This document shows, in pieces, positions 22,353-35,100 of a stretch of DNA of 64,000 nt. Both the position numbers and the translations under genes were made by a program. The DNA is from Bettongia penicillata ogilbyi (lineage: Eukaryota > Chordata > Mammalia > Diprotodontia > Potoroidae): NCBI GenBank assembly GCA_023548195.1, contig JAJHZJ010000335.1, forward strand, positions 7,257,677 to 7,321,676. Reading direction: 5' to 3'. Under the pieces are notes generated by a model. The model saw only the letters and a program-made list of their open reading frames with translations, ran no database searches and had not been told where the DNA came from. Position 1 is the first letter of the stretch. Each line of letters opens with the position of its first letter.

Positions 22353-25300
22353 ACATGCCTATATACAGCATGTGTCTGTGCCTCTCTTGCTGTTTCTGAT
22401 AGAATGTAAGGCTCTTGAGGTCAGGGACACAAGTCCATTTTTGTATTTACATCCCCAGGATCTAGCACACTGCTTGGCACACAGCAAATACTTAGTAAAT
22501 GTTGGTTGACTATTTGATTGCTCATGTGTATGGGGAGGGGGGATAGGGAGAGGGAGAGGGAAAGGGTTGCTTTCCTACTGGAGAGGAATAGAGCCCAAAC
22601 CCTCCCTGCCTTGAGGTTCTCAATGGGCTCCAGGGGCCCTGTGTCTCCCTGCCCCCAGTTCCCACCTTCTCCTTCTTAATGGCAGATCAGCCAAGTGCTG
22701 GGAAATGAAATCAAGTTCGCTGTCCGGGAGCCTTTGGGGCTCAGGTGAGTGGAGGTAGAAACCTCCCCCCTCCCATCCCCATTTCCCTGTTGATGTGCTC
22801 CTTCCCACCCCACCCTCAACATGTGGAGAGAAGAAGGAGAGGGGTGGGGGGAAGAAGGAGAGCAGAGGAGGCTTCAGCTGGCTAATGTCTACCTGCCTCA
22901 ACTTTGGCTTCTCTGATCTGGCCATAGCTGGAGGCTGTCCTCTGACCCTAGTCAAAGGATATTTGGTCCTTAGCTCCATTGTTATTTCCCATCAACTCTC
23001 CCGTATCCATGATTTCACTCTCTCCAGGCCTACTGGCCAGAGGGAGTTTTGGTGGGGAATGGGGGATGAGTGTGCTCCCTTTGCCTCTGGGAATGGAGGG
23101 GTTGTGGGAGGGAGTGGGGCATTTCTAGCTATAATCTATGTCTTCTCTCCAGGGTCTGGCAGTTTGTCTCAGCTGTTCTCTTCTCTGGGGTTGCCATCAT
23201 GGTAAGGAAGACCATTCTTTTCCCCATTGGGTCCCATACCCAGTTATCCGAACTGGAAACAGCTGCCCTCTCTCCCACTTTCCCCGATAAAACACACCAT
23301 CTACCACTTCCTTTGTGAGCTCTCCCAGCCTGCCTCTTCCCCAATGTCCTCTTCCTATACTTTTTTCAGGCCCTTGCTTTTCCTGACCAACTGTTTGATG
23401 CTGTCTTTGATGGAGCTGAGGTGAACAGTAAAACTCCAATCCGACTCTATGGAGGGGCACTCCTCAGTGAGTAGGGATATAGGGGTCGCTGGGTTGAGGG
23501 TGGCCTTTCCAAGAGGAAATAGGTGAGGTGGCTCAGTGAGAAAGGTAACTCAGAATCACAGAACTTTGGAGCTGTTGGGAATCTCAGTGGTCACCTCTAA
23601 CTAACCCATATATGAAAGGGATTTCAGTGTGGCTGTAAGTATTCCTTCCCATTCTTCTGGGGCCCCATGAGAGGAAGAGCACTTGGAGATCAACCTAAGA
23701 CTGAGAGGGGGAAGAGGTGGCATTACAACTTCCTTTCTCTGAGGGATCACTATTTCCACTAAGGCAGGAAAGAGCCTCTGGATATTACTGAGGAAAGAGG
23801 GTAGGCACCGATGCCCTAGACTGGCATGGTCCTCAGCTTAGCTCCTGCCATTACTTCCTCCAGACTTTGGGCAAGTACACCTGTGTGTGCTTGGAAAGTC
23901 ACCTGACATCACCAGGCCTCAGTTTCCCAACCTGTAAGATGAGAGGGCTGGAAGGACAGAAAACAGCTTGGGGCAATGGAGAAGAAGCATTGGCCAGAAC
24001 CCCAGAACTTATTTTGGGCAAGTTGCTTTACTTTAAGACTCAGTTTCCCCATCTGTAAAATGAAGGGGCTGTAGTAAATGGCTCCTGAAATTCTTTCCAG
24101 CTCTAGACTAAATAAATATGGTGATCAATCCCTTGAGTGGCTCCCTTGAACTCGTGGTGCCACCTTGTGGCAAGACTTAGAGTAGCAGTCCAGCGTAGCA
24201 TTGACCTAAATAGCATGAATATTAGCAGCAGCAGCATCACCATCAGTCAATGATCCTAGTTCACATTCCCAGAGAATGGCAGGCTTGACAAAGGCCCCTA
24301 TACGCTTGATCTCATTCAAGCCTTACAGCATCCCTGCAATATAGGTGTTGTAGACAGTGTCTTCATTTTGCAAATGGAGAAGCAGAGGCTGACAAGGTGA
24401 AGTGACCCATCTTAGAGCAGTAAATCACCAGTGCCAGAGCCAGCCTCTGAATCCTGCCCTTCTTCCACTATGACCACCCCGCCTCTCATGGTGTCTCAGA
24501 GCTAGAAAGACTGGATAGAGAGCTATACCTGGGGTCAGGCAGCCCTTAGTTCCATTTACTAGCTGTTTGACCTTGGACAAGTCACTCGACCTGTCTGCCT
24601 CAGTACCCTCATATGTAAAATAAGAATGATAATAGCACTTTCCTCCCAAGGTTGTTGTGAAGATGAAAAGGAATAATATTTGTACAGTGCTTTCAAACCC
24701 TAAAGTACTCTACAAGTTATTCTTATTAACCTTAAAGACCACTGAATCTAACCTCTCATTTTACAAATGAGTAAATGGAGGTCTAGAGTGACCTATTGAC
24801 CTCCTTAAGGCCACACAGCTAGTAAAAGTAGAGGAAGTGAGGATCCTACTCTCAGAGGAGGAAACTGAGTCAAAGAGAGGAAGAGATGTGTAATTACGGT
24901 CACAGGGCTAGTTTAGAACAATGGTAGGGAAGAACTCAGATGTACCACCAGAGGGCAGAGCCCTGGACAAACCCCTAAAGGGAGGGTGTGTGGGGGGATA
25001 GCTAGATAGTCATTGAGCTCCCTCCTACCTCTCAAGGACTTGGGCACACTGCCTTTGGGGTCACAGTTTTTACTTGGCATAGAGTAGAGAGACGAGAGGT
25101 CTTCTGTCTGCCCTGATTATCAGAAGGCCTTCCCCATAAGTACCTGTGCCTTTGTAGGAGGAGGCCAAAAAGCCCCTTGAATTGGCTGGCGGGGGGAGCT
25201 GGGGAGGAGAGAGGAGAAGATTGGTCCTTGGCAATCAGTGAAATGCCCACCACATAACCTGCTCTCTCCTCCTGCCTCAGGCATCTCTCTCATCATGTGG

Positions 25301-26077
25301 AATGCCCTCTATACAGCTGAGAAGGTCATCATCCGCTGGACGCTGCTTACTGAGGCCTGCTACTTTGGGGTACAGTTCTTAGGTGAGTTACTAGAGAGGA
25401 GATCTTAGATCTTTTACTCCAGTATTCTGGTTTGGCAGATGAGAAAACTGAGACCTAGAGAGATGGTAGGTAGCAGAGAGAGGATTTGAATCCAAGGTCC
25501 TCTCACTCCAAATCTAGTTCTCTTTACTACAGCTCATGCTATCTTGACTACAGAATACGTAAGTCAGCCAGTCAGCCCAGAATACATGGAGGTGGCATTC
25601 CCAACATCCCTCATCCCCTCAAAACTGCTTCCTCTGGGGTTGGATGGGGACTGGTGGTAGAGTCTTGATTTGCTTGGTCTTTTCCATTCTGATTGGATAG
25701 ATTTAGAGGACACGCTCTGGGGAAGGAAAGTAGAGGTGCAGTCACCTAGGTCTCTTGGTAGCAGATAGCAACTGAGGCTGGTATTCTTGGGTTTGGGCAG
25801 CTGGCATCCTGAAGTCAGTCTTCACACCCCACTGATGATCCTGGTGATCTTCCTGATTTCTTTTTTTTAATACTAATTTAATTTATTTTCAGTGTTCTAC
25901 AATCACTACCATATAACTTAGATTATTTTTCCTCTACCTCCCCCCTCTGTCCCTGAGATGGCATACAATTTTATATAGGTTCTACACATACATTCCTATT
26001 AAATACATTTTCACTATAGTCATGCTGTATAGAAGAATTACAACGAATGGGAGAAATCATATAAAAAACCAAAATGT

Positions 26078-26119
<42 letters not shown>

Positions 26120-29100
26120 TGATCTGCTATATTCTGCAATTGAATTCCATAGTTCTTTCTCTGGATGTTAAAGGCATTTTGCCTTAAAAGACCATTGGAA
26201 ATTTTTTTTGCATTGCTATGAAGTTCCAAGTCTACCAGAAAAAGCTCTTACACACTGTGGTCCTTGCTGTGCACAAGGTTCTCTTGGCTCTGCTCTTTTT
26301 GCTCAGCATCAGATCATATAAGTCTTTCCAGGTCTCTCTGAAGTCTTCCTGTTCATTTCTTATAGCTCAATAGTATTCCATTACATTCACATACCATAAT
26401 TTATTCAGCCATTCCCCAATTGATGGGCATCCCTTTGATGTTCAGTTTTTGACCACCACAAAGAGTGCTGCTAAAAATATTTTTGTATACATGGGACCCT
26501 TTCCAATTTTTATGATCTCTTTGGGATACATCCCTAGAAGCAGTATTGCTGGGTCAGAGTATGTACATTTTTGTAGCCCTTTGGGCATAGTTCCAAATTG
26601 CTCTCCTAGATGGTTGGGTCTTCTCACAGCTCCAGCAACAATGAATTAGTGTTCCAACTGTTCCACATCTTCTCCAACATTTATCATCTTCCTGATCTGT
26701 CATGTCTGCCAATCTGATAAGTGTGATGTGGTATCTCAGACTTGTTTTGATTTGCATCTCTCTAATCAAAAGTGATTTAGAGCATTTTTTCATATGAGTA
26801 CAGATACCTTGAATTTCTTCCTCTGAAAATTGCCTGTTCATATCCTTTGCCCATTTATCAATTGGGGAATGATTGTTGTTTTGTACATTTGACTCTGTTC
26901 GCTATATGTTCTAGAAATAAGGCCTTTATCATAAACATTAGCTGTAAAAATTCTTTCCCATTTTTCTACATCCCTCCAAAACTTAGTTGCATTGCATTTG
27001 GTTGTGCAAAAACTTTTCAGTTGAATGTAATCAAAATTATCCATCTTGCACTTCATAATGCTTTCTATTTCTTCTTTAGTCAAAAATTCTTCCCTTCTCC
27101 ATAAATCTGATAAATACACTATTCCTTGCCCCACCAATTTGTCCATAGTATCAATCTTTATACCTAGATTGTGAACCTATTTGGATTTCATTCTTGTGTA
27201 CAGTGTCAGGCATTGGTCTATGCCAGTTTCTGCTACACTGTTATCCAGTTTTCCCAGTTATTTCTGTCAAACAGTGGGTTCTTATCTCAGAAGCTGAGGT
27301 CATTGGTTTTATCAAACAGTAGATTGCTATATCCATTTTCTACTGTGTCTTGAGTACCTAGCATATTCCACTTGTCTACCCTTCTGTTTCTTAGCCAGTA
27401 TCAAGTAATTTTGATAACTGCTACTTTACAATACAATTTGAGGTCTGGTAGCACTAGGCTACCTTCCCAAGCATTTCTTTTCATTAGTCCCCTTGATATT
27501 CTGGACCTTCTGTTGTTCCAGATGAATTTTGACACTATTTTTTCCAGCTCTGGAAAATAATTATCTGACAGTTTAATTGGTATGGCACTAAATAAGTAAA
27601 TTAATTTAGGTAAAATTGTCATTTTTATTATGTTGGCTCGGACTACCCATGAGCAACTGATATTTTTTCCACTTACTTAGATCTCATTTTATCTGTGTGA
27701 AAAGTGTCTTGTAATTGTGTTCATATAGTCCCTGGGTTTGTTTTGGCAGGTAAACTCCCAAATATTTTACAGTGTCTACCATAATGTTAAACTTTCTCTT
27801 TTTTTCAATATAAATTTATTTATTTAACTTTTTCATTCATTTTCACAAAATTTTGAGTTCCAAACTTTCTCCCCATTTGTCCCCTCCCACACCCCAATAC
27901 ACCAAGTATTCTAATTTCCCCTATCACCAATCTGCCCTCTCTTCTATCATCCCTTCTCTTGTCCCAATCTTCTCTTTTGTCTTGTAGGGCCAGATGACTT
28001 TCTATTCCCCATTAACTGTATTTCTTATTTCCTAATAGCAAGAACAATACTTGACAGTTGTTCCTAAAACTTTGAGTTCCAAATTCTCCCCATCCCTCCC
28101 TCCCCACCCATTCCCTTTGGGAAGGCAGGCAATTCAATGTAGGCCATATCTGCGTAGTTTTGCAAATGACTTCCATAATAGTTGTGTTGTGTAAGACTAA
28201 CTATATTTCCCTCCATCCTATCCCCATTGTTTCTATTCTCTCTTTTGATCCTGTCCCTCCCCAAGAGTGTTGGCTTCAAATTGCTCCCTCCTCCCATTGC
28301 CCTCCCTTCCACCATCCCCCTACCCTGCTTATCTCCTTCTCCCCCACTTTCCTGTATTGTAAGATAGGTTTTCATACCAAAATGAGTGTGTATTTTATTC
28401 CTTCCTTTAGTCGAATGTGATGAGAGTAAACTTCATGTTTTTTTCTCAGCTCTCCTCTTTTTCCCTCCACTAAAAAGTCTCCTGCTTGCCTCTTGAATAA
28501 GATATAATTCACCCATTCCATTTCACCCTCTCTCCTCCCACTACATTTCTCTCTCACCATTTACCTTAATTTCTTTTAAGATATGATCCCATCCTATTCA
28601 ATTCACTCTGTGCTCTCTGTCTCTGTGTGTGCTTGCATGTGTGTATGTGTGTGTGCATGCATGCGTATACATGTGTGTGTGTATGTGTGTGTGTGGTCCC
28701 ACCAACTACCCAGATACTGAAAAGTTTTAAGAGTTACAAATATTGTCTTTCCATGTAGGAATGTAAACAGTTCACTTCTGGTAAGTCCCTTAAGACTTCT
28801 CTTTGCTGTTTACTTTTTCATGCTTCTTCTCTTTCTTGTGTTTGAAAGTCAAATTTTCTTTTCAGCTCTGGTCTTTTCATCAAGAATGCTTGAAAGTCCT
28901 CTGTTTCATTGAAAGACCATACTTTCCCCTGAAGTATTATACTCAGTTTTGCTGGGTAGGTGATTCTTGCTTTGAGTCCTAGTTCCTTTGAATTCTGGAA
29001 TATTCTATTTCACACCCTTCGATCCCTTAATGTAGAAGTTGCTGGATCTTGTGTTATCCTGATTTTATTTCCACAATACTGGAATTGTTTCTTTCTAGCT

Positions 29101-32100
29101 GCTTGCAATATTTTCTCCTTGACCTGGGAATTCTGGAATTTGACCACAATGTTCCTAGGAGTTTCTCTTTTTGGATCTCTTTCAGGCAGTGGTCAATGGA
29201 TTCCTTCAATACTTATTTTGCCCTCTGGTTCTAGAATATCAGGGCAGTTTTCCTTGATAATTTCCTGAAAGATGATGTCTAGGCTCTTTTTTTGATCATG
29301 GCTTTCAGGTAGTCCCATAATTTTTATATTGTCTCTCCTGGATCTATTTTCCAGGTCAATGAGATATTTCACATTATCTTCCATTTTTTCATTCTTTTGG
29401 TTTTGTTCTGTGATTTCTTGGTTTCTCAGAAAGTCATTAGCCTCCATCTGTTCCATTCTAATTTTGAGAGAACTATTTTCTACAGTGAGCTTTTGAACCT
29501 CTTTTGCCAATTGAATTAGCCTATTTTTCAAGGTGTTATTTTCTTCAGCATTTTTTTGGGTCTCCTTTAGCAAGGTATTGACCCGTTTTCATGCTTTTCT
29601 TGCATGTCTCTCATTTCTCTTTTCAGTTTTTCCTCCACCTGTCTAACTTGATTTTCAAAATCCTTTTTGAGCTCTTCCATGGCCTGAGCCCATTCGATAT
29701 CTATTTCAGATGTTTGGGATACAGATCCCTTGACTTCTATGTCTTTCCCTGATGGTAAGCATTGTACTTCCTCATCAGAAAGGAAAGGAGGAAACATCTG
29801 TTCACCAAGAAAGTAACCTTCTATGGTCTTATTTTTTTTCCCTTTTCTGGGCATTTCCCAGCCAGTTACTTGACTTCTCAATGTTAAACTTTCTATCTCT
29901 TACTATGGGACTTTGTTACTAATATATAGAAATGCAGAAGACTTGTGTGGGTTTATTTTGTAAATTGCAACTTTGCCAAAGTTGTTAATTGTTTCAAGTA
30001 GTTTTTTACTTGAATCTCTGGAATTTTCTAAGTATACCATCATATCATCTGCAAAGAGTGATAACTTAGTTGATTCTTTGCCTATTCTAATTTCTTCAAT
30101 TTCTTTATCTTGTCTAACTGCTGTAGCTAACATTTCTAGTACCAAATTGAATAAAAATGGTGATAATGGACATCCGTTGTTTCACCCCTCATCTTATTGG
30201 GAATGAATCTAGCTTATCTCCACTGCATATAATGCTTCTTGTTGGTTTTAGGTAGATACTATTTGTTATTTTGTGGAAAGTTCCATTTATTCCTATGCTC
30301 TTCAATGTTTTTAATAGGAATGGGTATTGTATTTTCTCAAAAGCTTTTACTGCATCTGTTGAGATAATCGTGTGGTTTCTGTTAGTTTTGTTGCTGATAT
30401 GACCATTAATGCTAATAGTTTTCCTAATATTCAACCAGTCCTGCATTCCTGGTATGAATCCTACCTGATCATAATGTATTCTTCTCATGATGCGTTGCTG
30501 TATTCTTTTTGCTAAAATCTTATTTAAAATTTTTGCATCTATATTCATTAGAGGAAATTGGTCCATGATTTTCTTTCTCTGTTTGGTCTCTTACTGGTTT
30601 AGGTATCAAAATCCTTTTTGTATCATAAAAAGAATTTGGGAATTTTCCCAAATAGTCTACATAACATTAGAATTAACTGTTCTTTAAATGTTTGATAGAA
30701 TTCACTTGTAAATCCAACTGGCCCTGGAGATTTTTCTCTAGGGAGTTCATTGCTGACTTGCTCAATTTCTTTTTCTGAGATGTGGTTGTTTAAGTATTTA
30801 ACTTCCTCTTCTTTTAATCTGGGCAATTTATATTTTTTAAAATGCTCATCCATCTCATTTAGATTGTCAAATTTATGCACATAAAGTTGGGCAAAATAAT
30901 TTCTAATTACTGTTTTAATTTCCTCTTCATTGGAGGTGAGTTCACCCCTTTCATTTTTGATATTGGTGATTTGGTTTTCTTCTTTTTTTTAATCAAATTG
31001 ACCAAAGGTTTTATCAATTTTATTAGTTTTTTTCATAAAACTAACTATTAGTTTTATTTATGAGCTCAATAGTTTTCTTAATTTCAATTTTATTGATCTC
31101 TCCTTTGGTTTTTAGAATTTCTAATTTAATATTTACTTGGGGATTTTCAATTTGTTCTTTTTCTAGCTATTTCAGCTGCATGCCCAAGTCATTGATCTCC
31201 TCTTTCTCCATTTTATTCGTGTAGGCATTCAAAGATATAAAACTTCCCCTAAGAACTACTTTTGCAGTATCTCATAAGATTTGGTAGGTTTCTCATTATT
31301 GTCATTCTCTTGAATGAAGTTGTTGATTGTTTCTATGATTTGTCGTTTTACCCACTCCTTCTTTAGGGTTAGATTATTTTGTTTCCAGTTAATTTTTGGT
31401 CTATCTTTCCATGGCCTTTTATTACATATAATTTTTATTGCATTGTGATCTGAGAAAGAAGCATTGACTATCTCTGCCTTTCTCCACTGTATTGTGAGGT
31501 TTTTATGCCCCAGAACATGGTCAATTTTTTTATTTTGCCATGTACCACTGAGAAAGAGGTATACTCCTTTCTATCCCCATTCAGTTTTCTCTAGAGATCT
31601 ATCATATCTACCTTATCCAAAGTTTTATTCACCTTCTTAACTTCTTTCTTGTTTATTTTAAGGTTAGATTTATCAAGTTCAGAGAGGGGGAGGTTGAGGT
31701 CCCCCATTACTATAGTTTTGTTGTCTGGTTCTTCCTGTAACTCCCGTAACTTCTCTAAGAATATGGATGCTATACCACTTGGAGCATACATGTTTAGTAA
31801 TGATATTACTTCATTGTCTATGGTGTCTTTTAGCAGGATATAGTTTCCTTCCTTATCTCTTTTGATTAGATCAATTTCTGCTTTTGCTTTGTCTGAGATT
31901 AGGATTTGCTATGCCTTCTTTTCTTTCATCAGCTGAAGCACAATATATTCTGCTCCAACCTTTTACCTTTACCCTGTGTGTATCCCCGTTTCAAATGTGT
32001 TTCTTGTAAAGAACATATTGTTGGATTACGGCTTTTAATCCATTCTGCTATCCATCTCAGGAGAGTTCATTTCATTCACATTTACAGTTTCTAATTACTA

Positions 32101-35100
32101 TATTATAATTAAACTATAATAATATAAACTATATAATACTATATTATAATTAAATATAATTACTATCTGTGTCTTTCCCTCCATCCTCTTTCCCACCATT
32201 TGTGCTTTTAATTCTCCTTTCTCCCTTCCCCTCCTCAATAGAATTTTCACTTTTGACCACCATCTCCCACAGTCTTTCCTTCCTTCTTTCAGCCTCCCTC
32301 CCTTTTACTGCCCTTTACCCTTACTTCTTCTCTCCCTTTTAGCTTCCCCTCCCCTTTCTTCCCCCTTCCCTTCCTACTGCCTATAGAGCTAGTTAGATTT
32401 ATATACTTAATTAAGTTTATTTTTCCCTCCTTGAGCCCTCTTTCCCTCTACTATAATATAATTTTGTACTTTTATCATTTTCTGCTTCCTCCTTTTTATA
32501 TCTCCTGTTACAATCCCTTTCCATGCTTGAATCACATTTTTGTGATCACATCATTTACTTTATAAGCATTTCCTCTCTATGTATTTCCCTTTTGTACTTC
32601 ACAATAGTTGTACAATTCCCAAGATTAACACATATCATCTTCTCTTATAGGGATGGAAACAGTTTGCCCAAATTGAGTAACAAGCTTTTCTTTTCCCCTG
32701 TTTATCTTTTTATTTCTCTCTTGAGACCTGCATTTGAAGATCCAATTTTCTATTGAGTTCTATCCTTTTTGTCAGGAAGATCTGGAAATCCCTTATTTTG
32801 TTGAATGTTCATTTCCTTTCCTGAAACATTATGCTGAACTTTGCTGGGTAATTGATCCTTGGTTGTGGTCCCAACTCCTTTGCCTTACGGAACATCATAC
32901 TCCAATTCCTTTGATCTTTTAATGTAGAAGCTGTAAGGTCCTGTGTGATCCTGACGGTAGCTCCTTGATATTTGAATGGTTTCTTTCTGGCTGCCTGTAG
33001 TATTTTCTCCTTCACTTGATGGTTCTGGAATTTGGCAACAATATTTCTTGGGGTTTTTAGTTTGGGATCCTTTTCAGGAGGTGAACAGTGGATCCTTTCG
33101 ATGACTTTTTTGCCTGCTGAATCTAGCACTTCTGGGCAGTTTTCCTTGATAATTTCTTGGAAGATGTTGTTCAGACTCTTTTTTTCATCGTGGTTTTCTG
33201 GCAGGCCAATAATTCTTAAATTTTCTCTCCTGGATCTATTTTCCAGGTCAGTTGTTTTTCCAATTAGATGTTTTACATTTTCTTCTGTCTTTTCATTCTT
33301 TAGATTTTGACTGGTTCTTGCTGTCTCATAGAGTCATCAGCTTCTACTTGTCCGGTTCTAATTATCATCAAATTATTTTCTTCAGTTAACTTTTGCATCT
33401 CCTTTTCCATCTGTCCAATTATTCCTTTTAAGGGCAGCTAGGTGGTGCAGTGGATAGAGCACCAGTACAGGAGTCAGGAGGACCTGAGTTCAAATCTCAC
33501 CTCAGACACTTGACACTCTGTGTGACCTTAGGCAAGTCACTTTACCTCATCCTGGATCATCTCCAGTCATCCTGATGAATATCTGGTCACTGGATTCAGA
33601 TGGCTCTGGAGGGGAAGTAAGGCTGGTGACCTGCACAGCCCTCCCTCATGATAAACAAAGTCAAGCGCAAGTCATGTCATTATTTCTCTGATGGCATGGT
33701 CTTCTTCAGCAATGAAGGACGAATACACACACATTGTTATTATTCTTTTTAAGGAATTATTTTCTCCAGTAAGTTTTTGTTCTTCTTTTTCCATTTGTTC
33801 AATTTTCCTTTTCAAGGAACTGTTCTCTTCGGTGAGTTTTTCATATTTTTAAAATCATTGGCCATTTTTTCTACTACTTCCTTCTTCAGCTGATCCAGGA
33901 GTGCTCTCTGTGCATGCAAGAAGTTCATGGTCCCTTCTGCAGTTTCAGATGGGAGTACAGTCTCAGTACAGTTTCTTTGGTATTCGTGTTTTGGTCCTTG
34001 TCTCCACAGAGAGATTCTATGGTCTTTTCCTTCCTCCTTTACTTCTTCTTGCTCAAGGTGAGGAGGCTTTGTGTGTTGTGGCATCTGGTTCTTTCAGTTA
34101 AGAGCTGGAGAATCTGTTGTTGAGCTGCTGGTATGGGAAAGCTAAGGGCAGGTGACTTTGTTTTTCCTTTTGTTTTGTGTTTCCCCGGCTTAGCCCTGGG
34201 ACTAGGTTGTTAAGTGTGGGGGAGGGGTGGTCTGGAAATGGGAGATCTCCTTGGTTAGAGCAAAGCAAGCTCAGCTCACACCTGGCCTAGTGTGAGTTTC
34301 TATCCACCCTGGGCCTCCTCTCCTAGTGCTGAGGCATACCTGTGTCCTAGTGCAAGTTTCCACCCCCTCTGGGGCTCCTCTTCTTCCAGTAAACCTCTGC
34401 CACAGTAAGAGGAAGCCCTCTTAACTATTTTCCTAGCCTCAGGTGCTACGACACTGTTTGCCCCTTCACCTGTTCCCACTGATGAAGGATTTTTCTGGGG
34501 AAATATTTTATGGTTCTTTTGAGGTCAACAAGGGGAGGGGGAGAGAGCATTTACAGATCACTCTGCCATTTTGACTCCCAGAAGATCAAGTAGGTGACTT
34601 ACAGATGTTTAATCTGTGGGCTGAAAGTCTTGGGAGTGGCTGCTCTGATTTCTTAATAATTCTTTGCATGCCTCTGACATAAATACTGACCCTGCTCTCT
34701 CTTCATTCTTAGAGGCAGCTAGGCGCCAAAGTGGAGAGAGCCCTAGATTTGGCATTAGGGAGACCTAAGTATAAAGCCTGCCTGTGTAACATTGGTCAAA
34801 TCATTTAACTCCTCTCAGCCTCAGGTTTCTTATCTGTAAAATGGGATAAATAAGAACACCTACCTCATGGGACTGTTTTGAGGATCCGGTAAACTATCAT
34901 TTTTTTAATAGACAAAGAATTATTTTTTTCTTGCTCCTCTTTTAATAATCCTCACTAAATCACTGGAAAAGAAAAGTAAATAAAAGCAAAACCCTTGCAA
35001 CAAATATACATTGTCATAAAAACAGATCTTTCATTGACCATGTCCCCAAAAGAGTTTCATTCTGCAGCCTGAGTCCAAGGTGAGTCACATTACATAGACT

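Larger units (their letters stand above)
18900..22685. other. TP53I11: TP53I11 intron after first coding exon
   Basis: Holds L3/CR1, SINE, MIR and L2 pieces and a compound microsatellite, listed separately. Nothing is recognised in 19910-20640 or 20840-21440, apart from a possible 26-nt exon near 21030. Confidence 0.6.
23467..25280. other. TP53I11: TP53I11 intron between coding exons 4 and 5
   Basis: MIR/SINE copies lie at about 23545-23620, 23825-24120 (+), 24185-24480 (-), 24490-24730 (+) and 24735-24925 (-). The rest shows no recognised element apart from two CTCF-like motifs. The introns at 22745-23152 and 23202-23369 hold nothing notable. Confidence 0.55.
26554..32100 (-). pseudogene. 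L1 ORF2 remnant (endonuclease and reverse transcriptase), broken
   Basis: The endonuclease part is seen at about 32100-31590 (MYAPSGIAS..., [17 protein letters not shown]). The reverse-transcriptase part includes [18 protein letters not shown] and [12 protein letters not shown] (about 30560-30440) and the catalytic [10 protein letters not shown] near 30050. The [16 protein letters not shown] and SKFIWNN region lies at about 27622-27400. The C-terminal WRRCG...CWSCEK segment is at about 26680-26600. Stops and frameshifts interrupt all parts, and the HAL1-type insertion splits it after the active-site region. Confidence 0.85.
25863..34644 (-). mobile_element. Nearly complete, inactive L1 LINE in antisense, with two nested insertions
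   Basis: Read on the minus strand the order is 5' region (about 34640-34090), ORF1 (about 34084-32680), a purine-rich spacer, ORF2 (about 32100-26500) and a 3' UTR ending in the T run at 25861. A candidate 10-bp duplication CTGATTTCTT is at 25853-25862 and 34645-34654. Removing the nested HAL1-type element and SINE leaves about 6.4 kb, a normal L1 length. Many stops and frameshifts make it non-functional. It lies antisense in the last TP53I11 intron and accounts for most of its 10.6 kb. Confidence 0.9.

Noticed and set aside
22003..22409. Cys/Val- or His/Thr-rich frames
   Set aside because: Pure microsatellite translation.
29193..29881. A host coiled-coil gene in antisense to TP53I11
   Set aside because: The sequence is L1-type ORF1 inside a retroelement bounded by a target duplication, and it is frameshifted.
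33432..33510. Possible tRNA gene
   Set aside because: The A/B-box-like sequence belongs to a tRNA-derived SINE with a long unrelated 3' body and target duplications, not a functional tRNA.
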